From NCBI RefSeq assembly GCF_016859285.1, contig NC_053402.1:24756056-24820055 (forward strand): 64,000 nt of DNA. Reading direction: 5' to 3'. This DNA is from Xiphias gladius. Lineage: Eukaryota; Chordata; Actinopteri; Istiophoriformes; Xiphiidae. The stretch's first letter is position 1. The number at the start of each line of letters is the position of its first letter. The notes beneath the pieces were generated by a model. That model worked only from the letters and a program-made list of their open reading frames with translations, was not told the origin of the DNA and ran no database searches. This document shows positions 46,500 through 64,000 of this stretch, piece by piece. Position numbers and translations under genes: made by a program.

Positions 46500-48100
46500 C
46501 CGGTTTGCGTTGCCCCCGTGCCGTGAAGTCCAGCACAAGGTGACATCAAGGCCGGGTGTCAGGCACGACGTTGAATCTCTATCAGCCGGTGATCAGTGCA
46601 GATGCTGTGGTCACCTTTCGCGTTCGTCACTGAACGGCCTTCGAGCGTTGGCAGGTACGGTGCCGCACCTCTTCTACCTGGATTCGGCCAAAAGAATTTT
46701 CCCAACGCCGTCGGGACATTTGTTGGGCCTTTTGTTTGCGAGCTGCACGGGGCCGGCGGTTTAGGTTGGCAGCCTGCCGCTGCGTGCGCCCAGTTGAAAT
46801 GGAGTGGAAACCGCGGCCAGCTGGCACAAACGGGGACTGTACCGCTCGGGCTTTTGGAGCGCAGCCGCAGGACGCACATCCGGCCGCACCCATCAGAGGT
46901 GAAGCAGGGGTGAAACTTCAACTGCAGAGGACAGAGAATCTCTGAAGCTGTTCGCGCTCCTCAAGTTACTTTAGGGGCAGACTGACTGAAATCAGCGCTT
47001 TGGCGCTGATTATTATTGTAATTATTATAATGATGATTATTATTAGTTAGTGAAAACCAAGGAGGGTGGAAGCACAACATCAGAAAATGTGTTTGGCTTA
47101 TTTCAGAGACATGTGTATTATTATTATATATATATATTTAGACATATAGCTCCACCAGCCTCCACTCCTAGAAATTCTGTTTACGTGCAACAAATTTGGA
47201 ACGGATGTGTTTTGTTGGAAACGTAATGAGGAAGTGTTGTTAATTCATGTTTCTGACTAGGAGCAAATCCATTGATCCCGAACGTATCATTAAAATTTTA
47301 CAGACAACGTGTTTGTTTCCCAGCACCCCCTGGAGCTTCTCCCAGCATGCACTGGGTAGAGGGAAGCAGCCAGGGCGGGTTGGTGGTGGCGATCATTGTT
47401 ACCATAGGTGGCAGAAGCTCATTTAGAAAACCTTGTTCCCTCTTATTTCTTAAACCTTCGATTATCCGCAGAATGAAGACCGACCACCACACTGCTCTGC
47501 TTCACTCTCACACACACTTCACGTTTAATTGATAATCAACCACATGTGTTGCAGAAAAGAGTAAAAAAAAAATAAAAAATCGATTCTCCTGCCAACGTTT
47601 TCTCTGCTACTCTCTGGGATTTGAAAACCTCCAGTCACAGAAAACACCACATTATAATTCACACTAACCAGCAGCTGCATGTAAATCAATACTGCCTCAG
47701 CGCCGACACAGACCTGGTGTTACTGGCTGTTGCGAGGGCGAGTTGCTTTAGCAGAGAACAGAGGAGAGGAAGAGGCAAAGGCATTTTTTGGAATTGTGAC
47801 ATTTGCTGAAAGAAATTCCTCTGCACAGTAATGACGTGTTTAAAACAACAAACAACAACCTCAGACTCCATCTACGGAGACATTTATAATAAAGTCTAAA
47901 TGAATCGTGGAGAGAGACCTGATAAATCACTTCCCTTCTTTTTAATTTTCTCCTTCATGGTCGTATGTAAATGTTTTATTATCCAGTGGTAAAACGTAAC
48001 TAACTGCATTTACTCAAAGACAATACTTAAAGCTGCTCTAATCAATATTTTATTAGGTATGGGAAAATACCTTTGTGTAATGTGAAAGGTGAAACTCATA
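46500..48100. other. Intergenic, no gene recognised
   Basis: 46.5-46.95 kb is CpG-rich with overlapping frames on both strands but no recognised protein. The remainder is AT-rich, with a short TA run near 47120-47140. Confidence 0.4.
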
Positions 48101-48119
48101 ACTTAGAGAGACTATTCAA

Positions 48120-48420
48120 CATCTCTGCAGCTCTTGCAGTTTCCTGTCTGGTTCAGTCTCAGCTCTCTTGAGGGAAACAGTCGTACAAAGCCACCGTCCT
48201 CTACCTGCTCAGCAGCAAACAGCAGACACAGTTAGAGAGCGGCTGCTGAACACAGTGGAGCATTTAGCCGCTAAAGAGCCAGATGTTTCCCCTCAGGAGC
48301 TGGTGGAGACCAAAACCAGAGCTAAAAGAGAGGATGTACTGAACTTAGATTCATCAGATGGACTCAGACACCAGATCCAGATGAAGGATCATGTTGCTCT
48401 TTAACTGCTACGTGTGGAAA
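48120..48420. repeat. Dispersed repeat ('gaacacagtggagcatttag' family)
   Basis: Contains gctgctgaacacagtggagc, atttagccgctaaagagcca and gagctggtggagaccaaaac, a word order I recognise from other teleost loci. The 78-codon plus-strand frame in it is not a gene. Confidence 0.5.
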
Positions 48421-48429
48421 TAAAAACTG

Positions 48430-49425
48430 TTGTACCACAAAAGAGGCCAAAAAAGGAAAAAAAATATATAGTGAATTTCCTGATAATTCAGCTCTGGGGA
48501 GGCTTGTTTCACTTCCTTCAAGGGGTCAAAGGTTGATCATTCATGCTTCAAAGGAATTTGTGGTGTTCACATGAAAGGTACGATTACGACATCTCAAAGG
48601 TGTTTTGGATGCTTTCTATCTGAAGCACACCGAGCTTTTAACTTTAGGGAGCTCCATGTTATCCCCTGAGATCCCAACACTCTACGTGCAGGTGCCCTAC
48701 CTGGCCAGTAGGAGTCACCAGTGCGGTGAAGAAGATGTTATCCCTCACTGGCTTCCCACCCACAAACGCCGGCATTTGTGTTCGCTGGAGCGCACAACCA
48801 TGCCGGAGGTACCACCGCTAGGAATCAAACCTTTTGAACCCGGATCAGTAGAGCTGGATTTTAGCTGCTCACACTTCTCAAGCAGGACGAGCCGAAGTCC
48901 AAGAGCCCCGATCGCCACGTTTACTTCTAACAGGGAGATTATGATTATTCCCTAACTTTTTCGTGCTGCTGGAGCTCGTCTCACCAAATTTGTAACACGC
49001 AGGCAGCCTTTGATTGATTTTAAAAAAACGTAAACAATTAGTTTGTGAGGACAGAAAACAAAACAAAACTGCGTGACGTCATCGTAACTGGGTTTTGTCC
49101 GTGTCCATAAGACTCAGCAACTCTCTCGCTAAAGTCAAGCTTTCAACCTTCTGGTTGTAACGTCTGCTGTCTAAAAACTTCCGCAGAGTTCAGTCCTCTC
49201 GGTCCCGCTGTTAAATATCAAATGAACAACATTATTAGCGTGTTTAGAAGACCCACGTCCTTCACATCGCGTATGAGCTACGTGGCAAAGTGGTGAGAGC
49301 GTCTCCGAGGCTGGATTTTTAGTCACAAATGTCAGTGGGATTTTGAACGAGGGTTTTCTTCCTTCTGGTGTCGGGTTCCCCCGTGGCTCTCTGTAATTCT
49401 CAGAAGACACCGCAAGCAAATTAGA
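48430..49425. other. Intergenic, no gene recognised
   Basis: The plus-strand frame at 48605-48955 (116 codons) has no recognised similarity. Nothing else can be supported. Confidence 0.4.
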
Positions 49426-49429
49426 ACTG

Positions 49430-49780
49430 CGATGATTAATCGGTAAGTCGATCCGTCAGTCGCTATTTTGATAATCGATGAATTGTTTCAGTAATTTTTC
49501 AAGCGAGAGTGACAAACATTATCCTGTGTCATGCTCTCGAGCTGGTGAAAGTGTGTCGCTTTTTCTCGTCGTAACAGCCCATCAATCTGCATGTCTGTCA
49601 GTCGGACAAAACTAGGCATTCGATGACATTACTTCTGTCCTCAGGAAACTGCGAGGGACGTTTTTCATCGGTTTCTGGTGTCAATGCAACGACTAGTCGA
49701 CCAAATAACTCATTGGTTAAGCAGGAAAATAACTGACAGGTTAATCAATAGTAGAACTGATTGTTAGTTGCAGCCCTAAA
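49430..49780. repeat. Dispersed repeat (same family as 590-2200)
   Basis: Contains gatgattaatcggtaagtcg, tgataatcgatgaattgttt and gttagttgcagccctaa. Highly diverged. Confidence 0.65.
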
Positions 49781-49859
49781 CCACGTTTAGTTGACACATT
49801 CACATATACACTGAACGATCCTGCGTAATTGATGGTATTTCACAACCAGGTGGCGCTGG

Positions 49860-50460
49860 TGCACCGCCCCCCCCCACACACCTGTCAAGTCATCAGCCAC
49901 CAGGTCACCTCTCCACGGTTGAGAGTCCGGGCGGGGGCGGGAGGGGGGCTGGGGGGGGCGGGCTAGGCTGTCAATGCAGAGAGCAACGTGAGGACGTGTG
50001 GGACAAAAACCAGCATCACAGCGGGCGACGAGAGAGGGGGGAGACGGACAGAGAGCTCTGTGAGAGAGACAGCCTCTGCACACGCGCCCGGGCGGGAATA
50101 AAGAGACTGCAGGTGTGAGTGGCAGGTGAGACAGTAAAGAGGAGGGAGGACGAGGGAGCGGGGGCGAGGATACAGAGAGAGAGGAGCATTTAATGTGTCC
50201 TCATTAGCATACTCCAGCGCGCTTTGTCCCTCAGCTTAACTCTCCGCCGCTGAGATCTCCAGTAATCCCACTGTGACTGAGCATCAGCCACCGGACGCGC
50301 ACCGCGTCTCGCTTCCATGTGGGAGAATGTTTCCGCCGATAAACGCCGCCTCCCCCGGAGTTACGCACGGCGCCAGCGGCCCCGCGGTGGATCCGCCGCG
50401 TAAAGGCCCGAACCGCGGCTGGGAATACGGGAACAAAAGAAATGTCTACGTAGTGATAAA
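49860..50460. promoter_or_regulatory. GC-rich, possibly promoter-like region upstream of doc2
   Basis: G-runs and GGCGGG boxes (49930-49970) are followed by GA-rich sequence, the non-repetitive word catttaatgtgtcctcatta and CpG-rich 50280-50430. Plus-strand orientation towards doc2 is possible, but no transcript evidence is visible. Confidence 0.2.
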
Positions 50461-51185
50461 CAACTAAAGTCAAACTTGGGGACAGATTCTCATTAACATC
50501 ACTTTTAAGTCATAACTGAGATATCATAATTATACTTGGCAGTCTGACTGTAGCTCAGTCAGATGAAATGATCGTTTAACACTTTATACTTTACTATATC
50601 AAATCGTAATTGTGGCCCAGTGAGTAAATTATGACGTAGCGTCTCGTAATTGCCAGTAAGTCAGAGTCAGTATGACGTAATCCTCGTAATCGTGATGACT
50701 TGCTGTCGTCCGAGGAATCCGCCGCCACCCCCGCTGCGAACCGTTCCCGTGCTGCCCGTGGGCGGGGGGGGGCTGACGGGCGTAGCCACGGTCGGACGCA
50801 GGGGGTGGGGGTCAGCGGCCCGCTGCGATCGGTTCTGCCCCCTCGCGAAAAGCCCGCGGGAAGTTCAGGTCGTCACCCGCGAAGCACCCTGAGCAAAAAG
50901 GAACATGAAACGACCGGAAACCAAAACCGTTTCCACTTCGATGTTCCTGTGAAATGTGCTTTCTGTGGGATTTACGCACACACGACAGTTTCTTTTTTGT
51001 TTTTCTTTTTCTAAGAGCAGCGCGACGACTTCATAGCTCATTATTCTGACTCAGGCCACGTCCAGGGCCAACGTCAGCACTGCGGAGGGCTCCGGCAGAA
51101 AAAAGTTGAAACCACCATCGTTGGGCCCGTCCAGCAGGAGCAGACGCACACACCAGTTCGGTCACTGTGTCTAACTACCTGCTTA

Positions 51186-51217
<32 letters not shown>

Positions 51218-52490
51218 ACTGCGGTCATTAAGGCCGCCCGGAAGCCTTGGCGCGCGTTAATCAGCTCTTCTCCTTCTGCTCACAACAGCACATCCAGAAC
51301 CTCAGAGGAGAGAATGCAGCAAAAAAACAAAACAAACAAACAAACAAAGCAACAAAAAAACCCCCAGCACATTTCTCCTTAACGAGGTGCATCAGCAGTT
51401 TAGAAACAGAAACCTCGTTAAGTTCGCGCAGTTTGAACGTGTGAAGCCAGAAGTGTCCTGCAAACCACACGGTAAAAAAGGGCCCTGGAAACTGAGTCCA
51501 GTCCGATCGACCCCCCTCGCTCTGTCCGGGCTTTTTATTTTAGAGACACGTCTCTGCTTCAGCCTCGTTAAGACGAAAGACTCGCGCACTGAGACACCAC
51601 TTTCTCCCACTTTCTTAGTGCCTCCGGTTCCTTAAACAGTTTTGTGCTCTGCCTTCATCCTCGCTGTCTCCTGCCGGTTCACGTGAAGGGGGCTGTGGGT
51701 CTTCGGAGGGAGAATCAGGCAGCAGGCACCAGCTGCTCCACGTCCCGGGCTAAGGAACCCAGATCACCTCCCGGACGCTTGTACCACCGTGGTTTAAGGC
51801 AGCAGACCCGTTGCAGACGGAGAATAAGACCCTGGATTATTTTTTTTTTCTGGCTCCTTCACCGGGGCTACAGGGACTAGGACTCTGGGGACCGTCTCTG
51901 CTTCCGGCCTTTATGTCTTAGCTTTGTGAGCACGCACGGTGAATGGATTACTGTCAGAGGCGTGGACCCTCGGCCTGATCCTGAATGTCCCAGGTGAAAC
52001 ACTTCACCTCCTCTCTCATGAGCCTGCCCGGTGACGCCCCTGTGGAGAAGACTGAAGTGAGCTGGTCCGAAGAGCGATGCCGCTCGCTTCTTCAACCGCG
52101 AACCTCTGAGCCTACTCATTACACATCACCCGTGTAATCCCGACCTCGGACGCTCAGCTGCAGGAGGAGGCTCCTGGACGTGCGCGCTAGCCGTGGCGAG
52201 CCTTGGCCGAGAACACACCACGGTTTAATGACACGACTCTGGAATTATCCGGAGGCGCAGGTCGGGGCTACCGCTTACCCCCGGACCAGGCTGCCCACTG
52301 AACCCAGGGACCGAACTCGCTTAAGACAGTGAACAAGCCGACCCGCAAACGTCCAAGTGACGGAGTGTCACCGACTTTAAATGCGTAACTCCTCACACCA
52401 CTCGCTTCTGAACGAAGTGCGTCTTGACACGTTATCAAGTGGTGCGTCGCTGGCCGACACTGCCCATCCCTCCGTGGCGTGTCAGCACTG
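50461..52490. other. Intergenic, no gene recognised
   Basis: Includes an (AC)n array at 51187-51216 and an A/C-rich run near 51320-51365. Short frames without recognised similarity. Confidence 0.45.
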
Positions 52491-52494
52491 GCCG

Positions 52495-52650
52495 GCGGTG
52501 GAGGAAGTATCCACGTCCTTTACTCAAGTACAAGTATTCATACCACGCTATAGAAATACTCTGTTACAAGTTAAAGACCTGCAAGTGTGCGAGTATCATC
52601 AGGAAAATGTAATTAAAGAACAGAAAGTAAAAGCTCCCCCTGCAGAAAAA
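52495..52650. repeat. Dispersed repeat (same family as 30635-30780)
   Basis: Contains ggaggaagtatccacgtcct, tactcaagtacaagtattca, aaatactctgttacaagtta and catcaggaaaatgtaattaa. Confidence 0.7.
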
Positions 52651-52739
52651 TGGGCCCCGTGACAGTTATACTATTATATTTCATATCACTGGGTTATTTT
52701 ATTACCTTTTGCACTAATGTTTCAGCAGCAAATTAACTG

Positions 52740-52990
52740 CCACTAACGATTGTTTTTTTAATCTGCTGATTGTTTGGTTTGTAAAAAAAAAAAATAAATC
52801 TGAAAATAGTGAGAAATGCCGTCGCAGTTACCCAGATCGTCAAAGTGACACCGTGACCATTCAAACTATTAAAAAATTTAGAGATAAAATTAAAAGCAGA
52901 AAATCCTCCATCTTTAGAAGCTGCAACCATGAAATGGTTTTACATACACAACGACTTAAATGATTATTAAAGTCGTTGCCAGTTAACTGT
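52740..52990. repeat. Dispersed repeat (same family as 590-2200)
   Basis: Contains aatctgctgattgtttggtt, gaaaatagtgagaaatgcc and gttacccagatcgtcaaagt in the canonical order. Confidence 0.7.
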
Positions 52991-53079
52991 CAGTCAACCA
53001 ACTAAAACTTCCGGCTGTCCATTGATTCTGCAGGTGACTGATCTTAAACCCAAGTAATGGACAAATTTAAATGTTGAGC

Positions 53080-53240
53080 CGATGGTGGCGCTAGAGGAAA
53101 AGTCAGAGGATGACCAAAGTCGGTAGGGTTCATCCTCCGGGAACCACGAATGTCTTGTGACACGTCATCCAATTGTGGTGAAGATATTTCACTCTGGACT
53201 AACGTGGTGGAGGGACAGACCAACAGAGCCTGCGTCTACC
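53080..53240. repeat. Dispersed repeat (same family as 43206-43400)
   Basis: Contains gatggtggcgctagaggaaa, tcatcctccgggaaccacga, gaagatatttcactctggac and a diverged GACA-type end. Confidence 0.75.
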
Positions 53241-54220
53241 TTGATTAATCCTAATTTAATCGTTACCCGGTGAACCCATTTTAAAAATGGACAAGAGAAG
53301 GAGGCTGCACAGGTGGCATTATGGACTGAGAGGTGGTTGAACCTGGCGTCGACTGTGGTGGACTTGTGAGGGGATTCAGAGAAGTGATTATTAACGGACC
53401 GATGGCTCGTGGCTCAAGCTCCCCTACAGGACGTGAACAAGCTGCGCGTTATGAAGAAGCCTAGCGACGCATGTGTGCGCTACATGGTGCGTTTTGTAAA
53501 AGCCACCTGATTTATGTGGCTTATTAAGCCGCCGTTGATTGGTACGGTTGCATATCTTGTTGTTACTAGTCTGTTGTTTTGCTGTTGCCAGAGTCGAAAC
53601 CAAACCCGGAGAAGCAGGATGTTCAGGCACATCTGCATCTGTTTCAGCACTCAGACGTGGTGATGAATAAATGAATGTCCGTCTCTAAGAATCACGTCTG
53701 TAACGAGGTTATCCTAGCTACATGGTGCGGTAAGTCATGGATGCCAGGAGTCCCGCTCCGATGGTGCTCGTCACCTCTGCCTGTGAGATGACTCGGTGTC
53801 ACTTCTGCCCGTTCGACCCTGCAGCAGCTCCTCTTGTAAACTCTCCTGGTCGCTGCACTCGTCTGACACATCATGTCTGGAGATGGGGGGGTCCGCGACA
53901 TCATATTTGCCCAGTAAATTTACTTTGGAAAGGTCACCAGCAGAGCCCGTAGCTGGAGCCGTGACTCATTCGTCCACTGTAGGGATGTGACTGTGGTGGG
54001 GTGAACAGGTCCGTCTGTCACAGCCTGTGTTCAGCACTTCAGAGTCTTTTGTTTAACCACCAGGAATTGAACCGTCGCATGCTGCTCAGCGCCTGAGGTG
54101 GAAGAAAATAATTAGCAGCACTTCCCGTCTTACATTAATGCTACATTTTGAACCGCTACAGTGAATCGGCGAAAAATGAAAGATATTGCTGATGCCGATG
54201 ATTAAATCAATTAAATAAAG
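53241..54220. other. Intergenic, no gene recognised
   Basis: Short frames only. No exon or named repeat supported. Confidence 0.45.
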
Positions 54221-54224
54221 GAAC

Positions 54225-54660
54225 ACTGAAACTAAACTAAACTGAAACTAAACTAAACTAAACTAAACTAAACTAAACTAAACTGACTAAACTAAACTAA
54301 ACTAAACTAAACTAAACTAAACTAAACTAAACTAAACCAAACCGAAACCAAACCAAACCTGAAACCAAACCAAACTAAACCAAACCAAACCAAACTAAAC
54401 CAAACCAAACCAAACCAAACCAAACCAAACTAAACCAAACCAAACTAAACCAAACCTAAACCAAACCAAACCAAACCAAACCAAACCAAACCAAACCAAA
54501 CCAAACCAAACCAAACCAAACTAAACTAAACTAAACTAAACTAAACTGTGACTAAACTAAACTGAAACTAAACTTCACGACGACTAAACTAAACCAAGCT
54601 AAACATAAAAGTAAACATCAGGCTGAACTAAACAAAACCAAACTGTGAAGTTAAAAAACT
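54225..54660. repeat. AAACT/AAACC pentanucleotide array
   Basis: About 330 bases of mostly 5-bp units. The outer parts are mainly AAACT (54228-54335 and 54520-54580). The inner part is mainly AAACC with scattered AAACT (54336-54519). Units decay gradually to the right. Related AAACT words recur at 56560-56610 and 57140-57300. Confidence 0.95.
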
Positions 54661-55439
54661 GAAACTAAAAACTTAAACTGCTACTAAAAAACTGAAAGCG
54701 GAAGCTGACCTGCGTGACCAATCAGATACATGCAAACTCACATTAGGCTGCTTTGTGACACGTCGCGGCCTGTTGGTTCTGTTTACCAGCGCTGGAGTAT
54801 TAGTACGAGGAGGCGCTTCAGGGCGGAAACCTGTTTTACCTCCCAGAGGTTCGGTGAAGTTTAAATGTTCTGGCTGTTTGACTTCACCCTGGCGTTCATG
54901 AAACGGGCGGCGTGTGCAGGAATATGGAAACCTCGTTAGGGAGCCGTCTCGGCACCCTGGGCCGGTTCTGGTCCTGTATACAGCTCCTATATATCTTCTG
55001 TTATATCTACACACCTTTACAGCGGTGGTTTAACTGTGTGTGTCTTGTTTTTTTTTTGTTTGTTTGTTTTTGAATCAACTGGTTCCCTCAGCCTCACGCT
55101 GTGTCCTCCGACTCTAACGCGCTCCTTCTATTCCCGGTCTCCGTCCTTTTCTTTTTCCACACAGGTTCGGTTTCTTTCCTCTCTTCGTGTGTCGGACTCT
55201 CACACACTAGAGCTCCTCGTTGCGCTACCTGCAGCCAGCCCGGGAGGCTGCCGGCTGGGGCTAAACTGTCTCAGACCTGATGCTGCAAAGAAAAATTCCC
55301 AAGCATTGCCATATGTTTGCATTAATATCCGAAACTGAAAGGCGGATTCGGTGCAGCGCCGACTCCCGGCCGTTGCAGAGACGGGTTTGGTGGGAAGGAC
55401 TGGAAATGGTAAACTGTCAGGTGTCTGCCAGGCTCAGCT

Positions 55440-55577
55440 TTGATCGTGAAGGGTGATAGTGAGATGGTCTATATTTTGCTTCTTGTCAACAAATCCCATG
55501 TCTTGGGTCCAACCAACAATGGCAGGTACCGTTGTGCATATCAAAGCCTGATACGCCCGATTCCTCTGTGCCTCAGT

Positions 55578-55629
<52 letters not shown>

Positions 55630-55790
55630 GTCCTGCTGCCACAAATACTGCCGCACCAGATGTGGATTAACCCCCCGCTGAAAATAGTCCCCCAAAAAAA
55701 ACGCTTTATAGATTTCCTCCAGTTTGTTGGATAAAAAACTGCAGTGAGCAGCTGGTAAGTGCAGGAAAAATGACATGAATTCTCTTTTCC
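55440..55790. repeat. Dispersed repeat, copy related to 13160-13690, with inserted (AC)n
   Basis: Order of shared words: gatggtctatattttgcttc, tatcaaagcctgatacgc, agatgtggattaa, gctgaaaatagtccccc and gcagtgagcagctg. An (AC)24 array at 55580-55628 sits inside this copy and is absent from the other. Confidence 0.75.
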
Positions 55791-55829
55791 CCCGCGGCTG
55801 CTCATTAATTGGTGGAGCCTCATGCTGCG

Positions 55830-56630
55830 GTGTTTGCTGTTCTCTCTCAGTTTAGAGCTGTTCAGGTCCGCTGCGTTTCGGATGGGGTCTAATTATCTTC
55901 TGGTCATGTGGACTGGGTCTGACTCAGACTCTAATGCTGCCGCTTTTTTTTACAAGAATCATTATTATTATTACCTTTTTTGTTTTTATGACATTCAGTT
56001 CAGGGAGGTCTCTCCCAGGTCATAAAAATTTGGACCGGTAACAGTAGCATGTTAACACACTAATGTGTAGCATGGTAGCAACAAAGGTGAGGACTTGAAT
56101 CGCGTGGCTTGAAAAAGGATTTTATAACAAAGAGAGGCAGAGATTCAACTCCTGATTTTCCTGGACGGACGTATTTTGGATCAGTCCAACAGCAGCCAGT
56201 CAGGCTGTGCGTCCACTGAACGTCTTTAACAAACATACAACCTCCTACGCTTTCGAAATCAAATCCAATCGACAGATGTTCAGTCATTTTTTACTGCTAT
56301 CATGAAAAATAATAACTTAACACTTCAGTTGGAAGTAGTGCAACTGAGCTGATGACGACCCGTTAATGTGGCTGTGGTGCAGTTTTCATTAGCTGTGGTT
56401 TGGTTTACCCGACCGAAGCGTTTTTACTCTCTGATCTGATTTCGTTTCCATTTATTTGATTTTTTTTAAACATTTAATCGATAATAATTTTCTTAAAAGC
56501 TGATAACGGTTTAGAGAAGATTAGCAACCGCTACAGTGGAAACTAATGGGGATCCAACTAAACTGCCAGAACTGAAACTCCAGTAAAGTGAAACTAAACT
56601 AAACTGCCACAATATCTGCAGGTCCCTGGT
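55830..56630. other. Intergenic, no gene recognised
   Basis: AT-rich with AAACT words at its right end. No supported exon. Confidence 0.45.
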
Positions 56631-56639
56631 TTTCTCTGG

Positions 56640-57138
<499 letters not shown>

Positions 57139-57373
57139 AACCAAAGTAAAACTAAACTGAACTGAAAGGTAAGGACACTAAAGTGAAGCTTAACTAAACT
57201 GAACTAAAGAGAAACTAAGCAAACTCAACTAAAATGAGGTGAAACAAAACTTAACACAACTCAGACTAAAACTTAGTTTACTTTAAGTTTAGTCTAAGCT
57301 AAACCTCTTTCTTTTGTCTTCATTTGCTCATGAAGGTCATGTGAGATGACCGAAAGCTCCAGCCACTAAATAG

Positions 57374-62183
<4,810 letters not shown>

Positions 62184-64000
62184 GTGAGCGCGCTCCGCTG
62201 TCACCGAGACGATCTGTTTGTTTGGCCTGCTGTCGCGCGGAAAGACGGGGAGGCCAGTCGGCTCCCGCGAGGTGCCTCTGTCGGGTACATTGCATGGCCA
62301 AAAGTATGCGGACGCCTGAACACCGGGCCAACGTTCGCTGGATCCGCCTCAGTTGCGGCTGCTGGAAAGAGCCAGTGTGCCCAAGTCGTGACTCTTTCCT
62401 CCAGCCCGCTGTCTTCACGTGTCGGGTCTGTTTTTCCCAGAGCAGCTCTACTCTCTGAAATTCCCTTCTGAATGTACATAAATGTTTATATTTGTGTGTG
62501 TATATATAGATATAAATATCTAGAGATAGATATAGATAGCTTGGCAAATAAGTTTCCTTACTGACTTTGTTGTAACACACACGTGTTTGTAGAGAGAGTG
62601 GAAGAAAAGTGAAAGATGGAGGAAAAGCTTCCATTCAGCCTAGAGCTTAATGACGAAAGCCGCCCGTGCTGTGAGACCGGCTGTATCAGCATTTAAAATG
62701 AGTGATCACAGGTTGTGGTGTTCCTGTACAGCCAGGGAGCGTCTGTTACCATCGGAATGAGGTGCGAACGTGTTGCAGTCGGCTTGTCAAACACGAGTAA
62801 TGTGGTCAAAATAACTAACCTACACAGTGGCCGGCCAGGTGTGCGTGGAGGTGCGAATGTTGCCGGGGTTCGAACTCTAGCTCCCTTTTCATTTATTCTA
62901 TGTCTCGGCCTTTTCCTCGATGCCCTCTGACAGTGTGCTCCGTCATCCGGCTCACACTCAGGACTAGTGTCACCTGGAGACCACCACCTCGGGTCAAAAT
63001 GAAATCTGCTTCCGTTCTATGTGAATCAGAAGGAACTGGTTTTACTTTGTCTCCCCTGCACCAAGTGGAGAGTTATGGAGGCTGCAGTGGAGAATATTAA
63101 TAAAATCCCTAATTGTATTTCAGTGGAAATTCAGATTTATGGAGCTACTCAGACCTGAGACACTCTAGACTCCTGTACTCGTCATTCCTGTGAAATGGTG
63201 GTCAGTAAATCTGACTTTATCCCATGTGAACGTGTCCGAGGATGAAGCATAACACAACAGCGGGGGGGGGGGGGCAGGCGGAGGTAGCAGCCAGGCCCTC
63301 CTGTCAGCAAACGGTGCGTTCATGTGTTTGTGTGTTTGGTTTGGCTTCTGCTGACTCCGCCGGGTCGTCCGTCTCATCGACCTGTTGACGCTGGGTCTCA
63401 GAGCAGGCGTTAAATGTCGGCAGGTGAGATAAGAGGCGGCGGAGCCCCGGGCCGCCGTGTGTGGTGTGAAGAGCAGCTGTCGAGTTTGGGACGACAGAAA
63501 TCACTGCTGAGCCTCCTGGATGATGGCAGATACCTGCGCACACACACACACACTCGTCTCAGGAACAGTGAGATTAGGTGTCTGGTGAATTGAACCTCGG
63601 CTCAGACTCTACTGTAGATTTATGGCGGTGCAGCCTGCTGACTCTCAAATTGGGCTCCCGTGTGACGGGACATCGAACCTGATGCCGATCTCAGATCAAA
63701 CCTTTCCCACGAGTCTGAGAGGTTTTGCGCGAGGGACCGGATTGACGAGGAGCACAAAATCCTCCAGTATAAAGCCAGTAAGTAGGATAGCTCTCAGAAT
63801 GGATGGATCATGAGAAGATTGGCCCCTTGGCACAGACCAGCACCCCACCCCCACCCCCCCACAACCACTCCCCGGCTGAAAGAGACGCAAAACAACGTCA
63901 TTTTTTCTCACGTCGTCATTTTTTTCTCTCTCTGCGGTCGTTTTGCATAGCTCTGGGGGTTTTTTGTGTCTTTTAACTGAGCTCTGTGACTTAACAGTCA
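62184..64000 (+). other. Next intron of doc2a, running off the window
   Basis: Starts with the donor AAG|GTGAGCG at 62183/62184. A transposon-type fragment atggccaaaagtatgcggac lies at about 62295. A short TA/GATA tract lies at 62498-62540 and a G-run at 63263-63274. The next expected exon (GLKPMD..GLADPY block) is not present. Confidence 0.55.

Overview
The window is vertebrate nuclear DNA, almost certainly from a teleost fish. All recognisable genes are spliced with GT-AG introns. Their products match vertebrate families (NFATC2IP, SGF29, NUPR1, DOC2). The spaces between them hold long dinucleotide microsatellites, decayed LINE copies and several short dispersed repeat families that I recognise from teleost genomes. 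No prokaryotic, organellar or phage segment is visible, and there is no CRISPR array, defence island or gene cassette.

Layout. 1-4.8 kb: intergenic, with a cluster of dispersed repeats (0.6-2.2 kb), a CA microsatellite and a GC-rich promoter-like patch near 3.35-3.6 kb with no assignable gene. 5.1-10.3 kb, minus strand: complete nfatc2ip in nine coding exons (349 aa). 12.35-16.15 kb, minus strand: complete sgf29 in nine coding exons (290 aa), with a probable 5' noncoding exon near 16.8-16.9 kb. 17-22.5 kb: no gene; it holds a 24-bp perfect inverted repeat and remnants of two different LINEs lying next to each other. 22.7-23.1 kb, plus strand: nupr1 (74 aa, two coding exons and a probable 3' noncoding exon), with a TATA box and a CARE-type ATF4 motif. 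24.3-57.4 kb: a 33-kb stretch without a recognised coding gene. It is filled with dispersed repeats, microsatellites, a ~980-bp tetranucleotide array attached to a LINE 3' end, a 65-bp near-perfect palindrome and a pentanucleotide array. An LTR-like repeat carrying (GGCTCA)20 lies at its right edge. 57.4 kb to the right end, plus strand: the first two coding exons of a doc2 gene, probably doc2a, which continues past the window.

How the genes relate. They do not form an operon or a pathway. All four have human orthologues on 16p11.2, so the window looks like a rearranged piece of an old conserved block. NFATC2IP is a SUMO-like-domain nuclear protein. SGF29 is the H3K4me3 reader of the SAGA coactivator. 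NUPR1 is a small stress-induced chromatin-associated protein. DOC2 is a Ca2+-regulated synaptic vesicle protein. The exon models were assembled by hand: reading frames, splice phases and exon lengths agree throughout for nfatc2ip, sgf29 and nupr1. I see no clearly undescribed biological system. The items most worth checking are the nupr1 promoter, two long palindromes, the LINE-tail expansion and the hexanucleotide expansion inside the LTR-like element.
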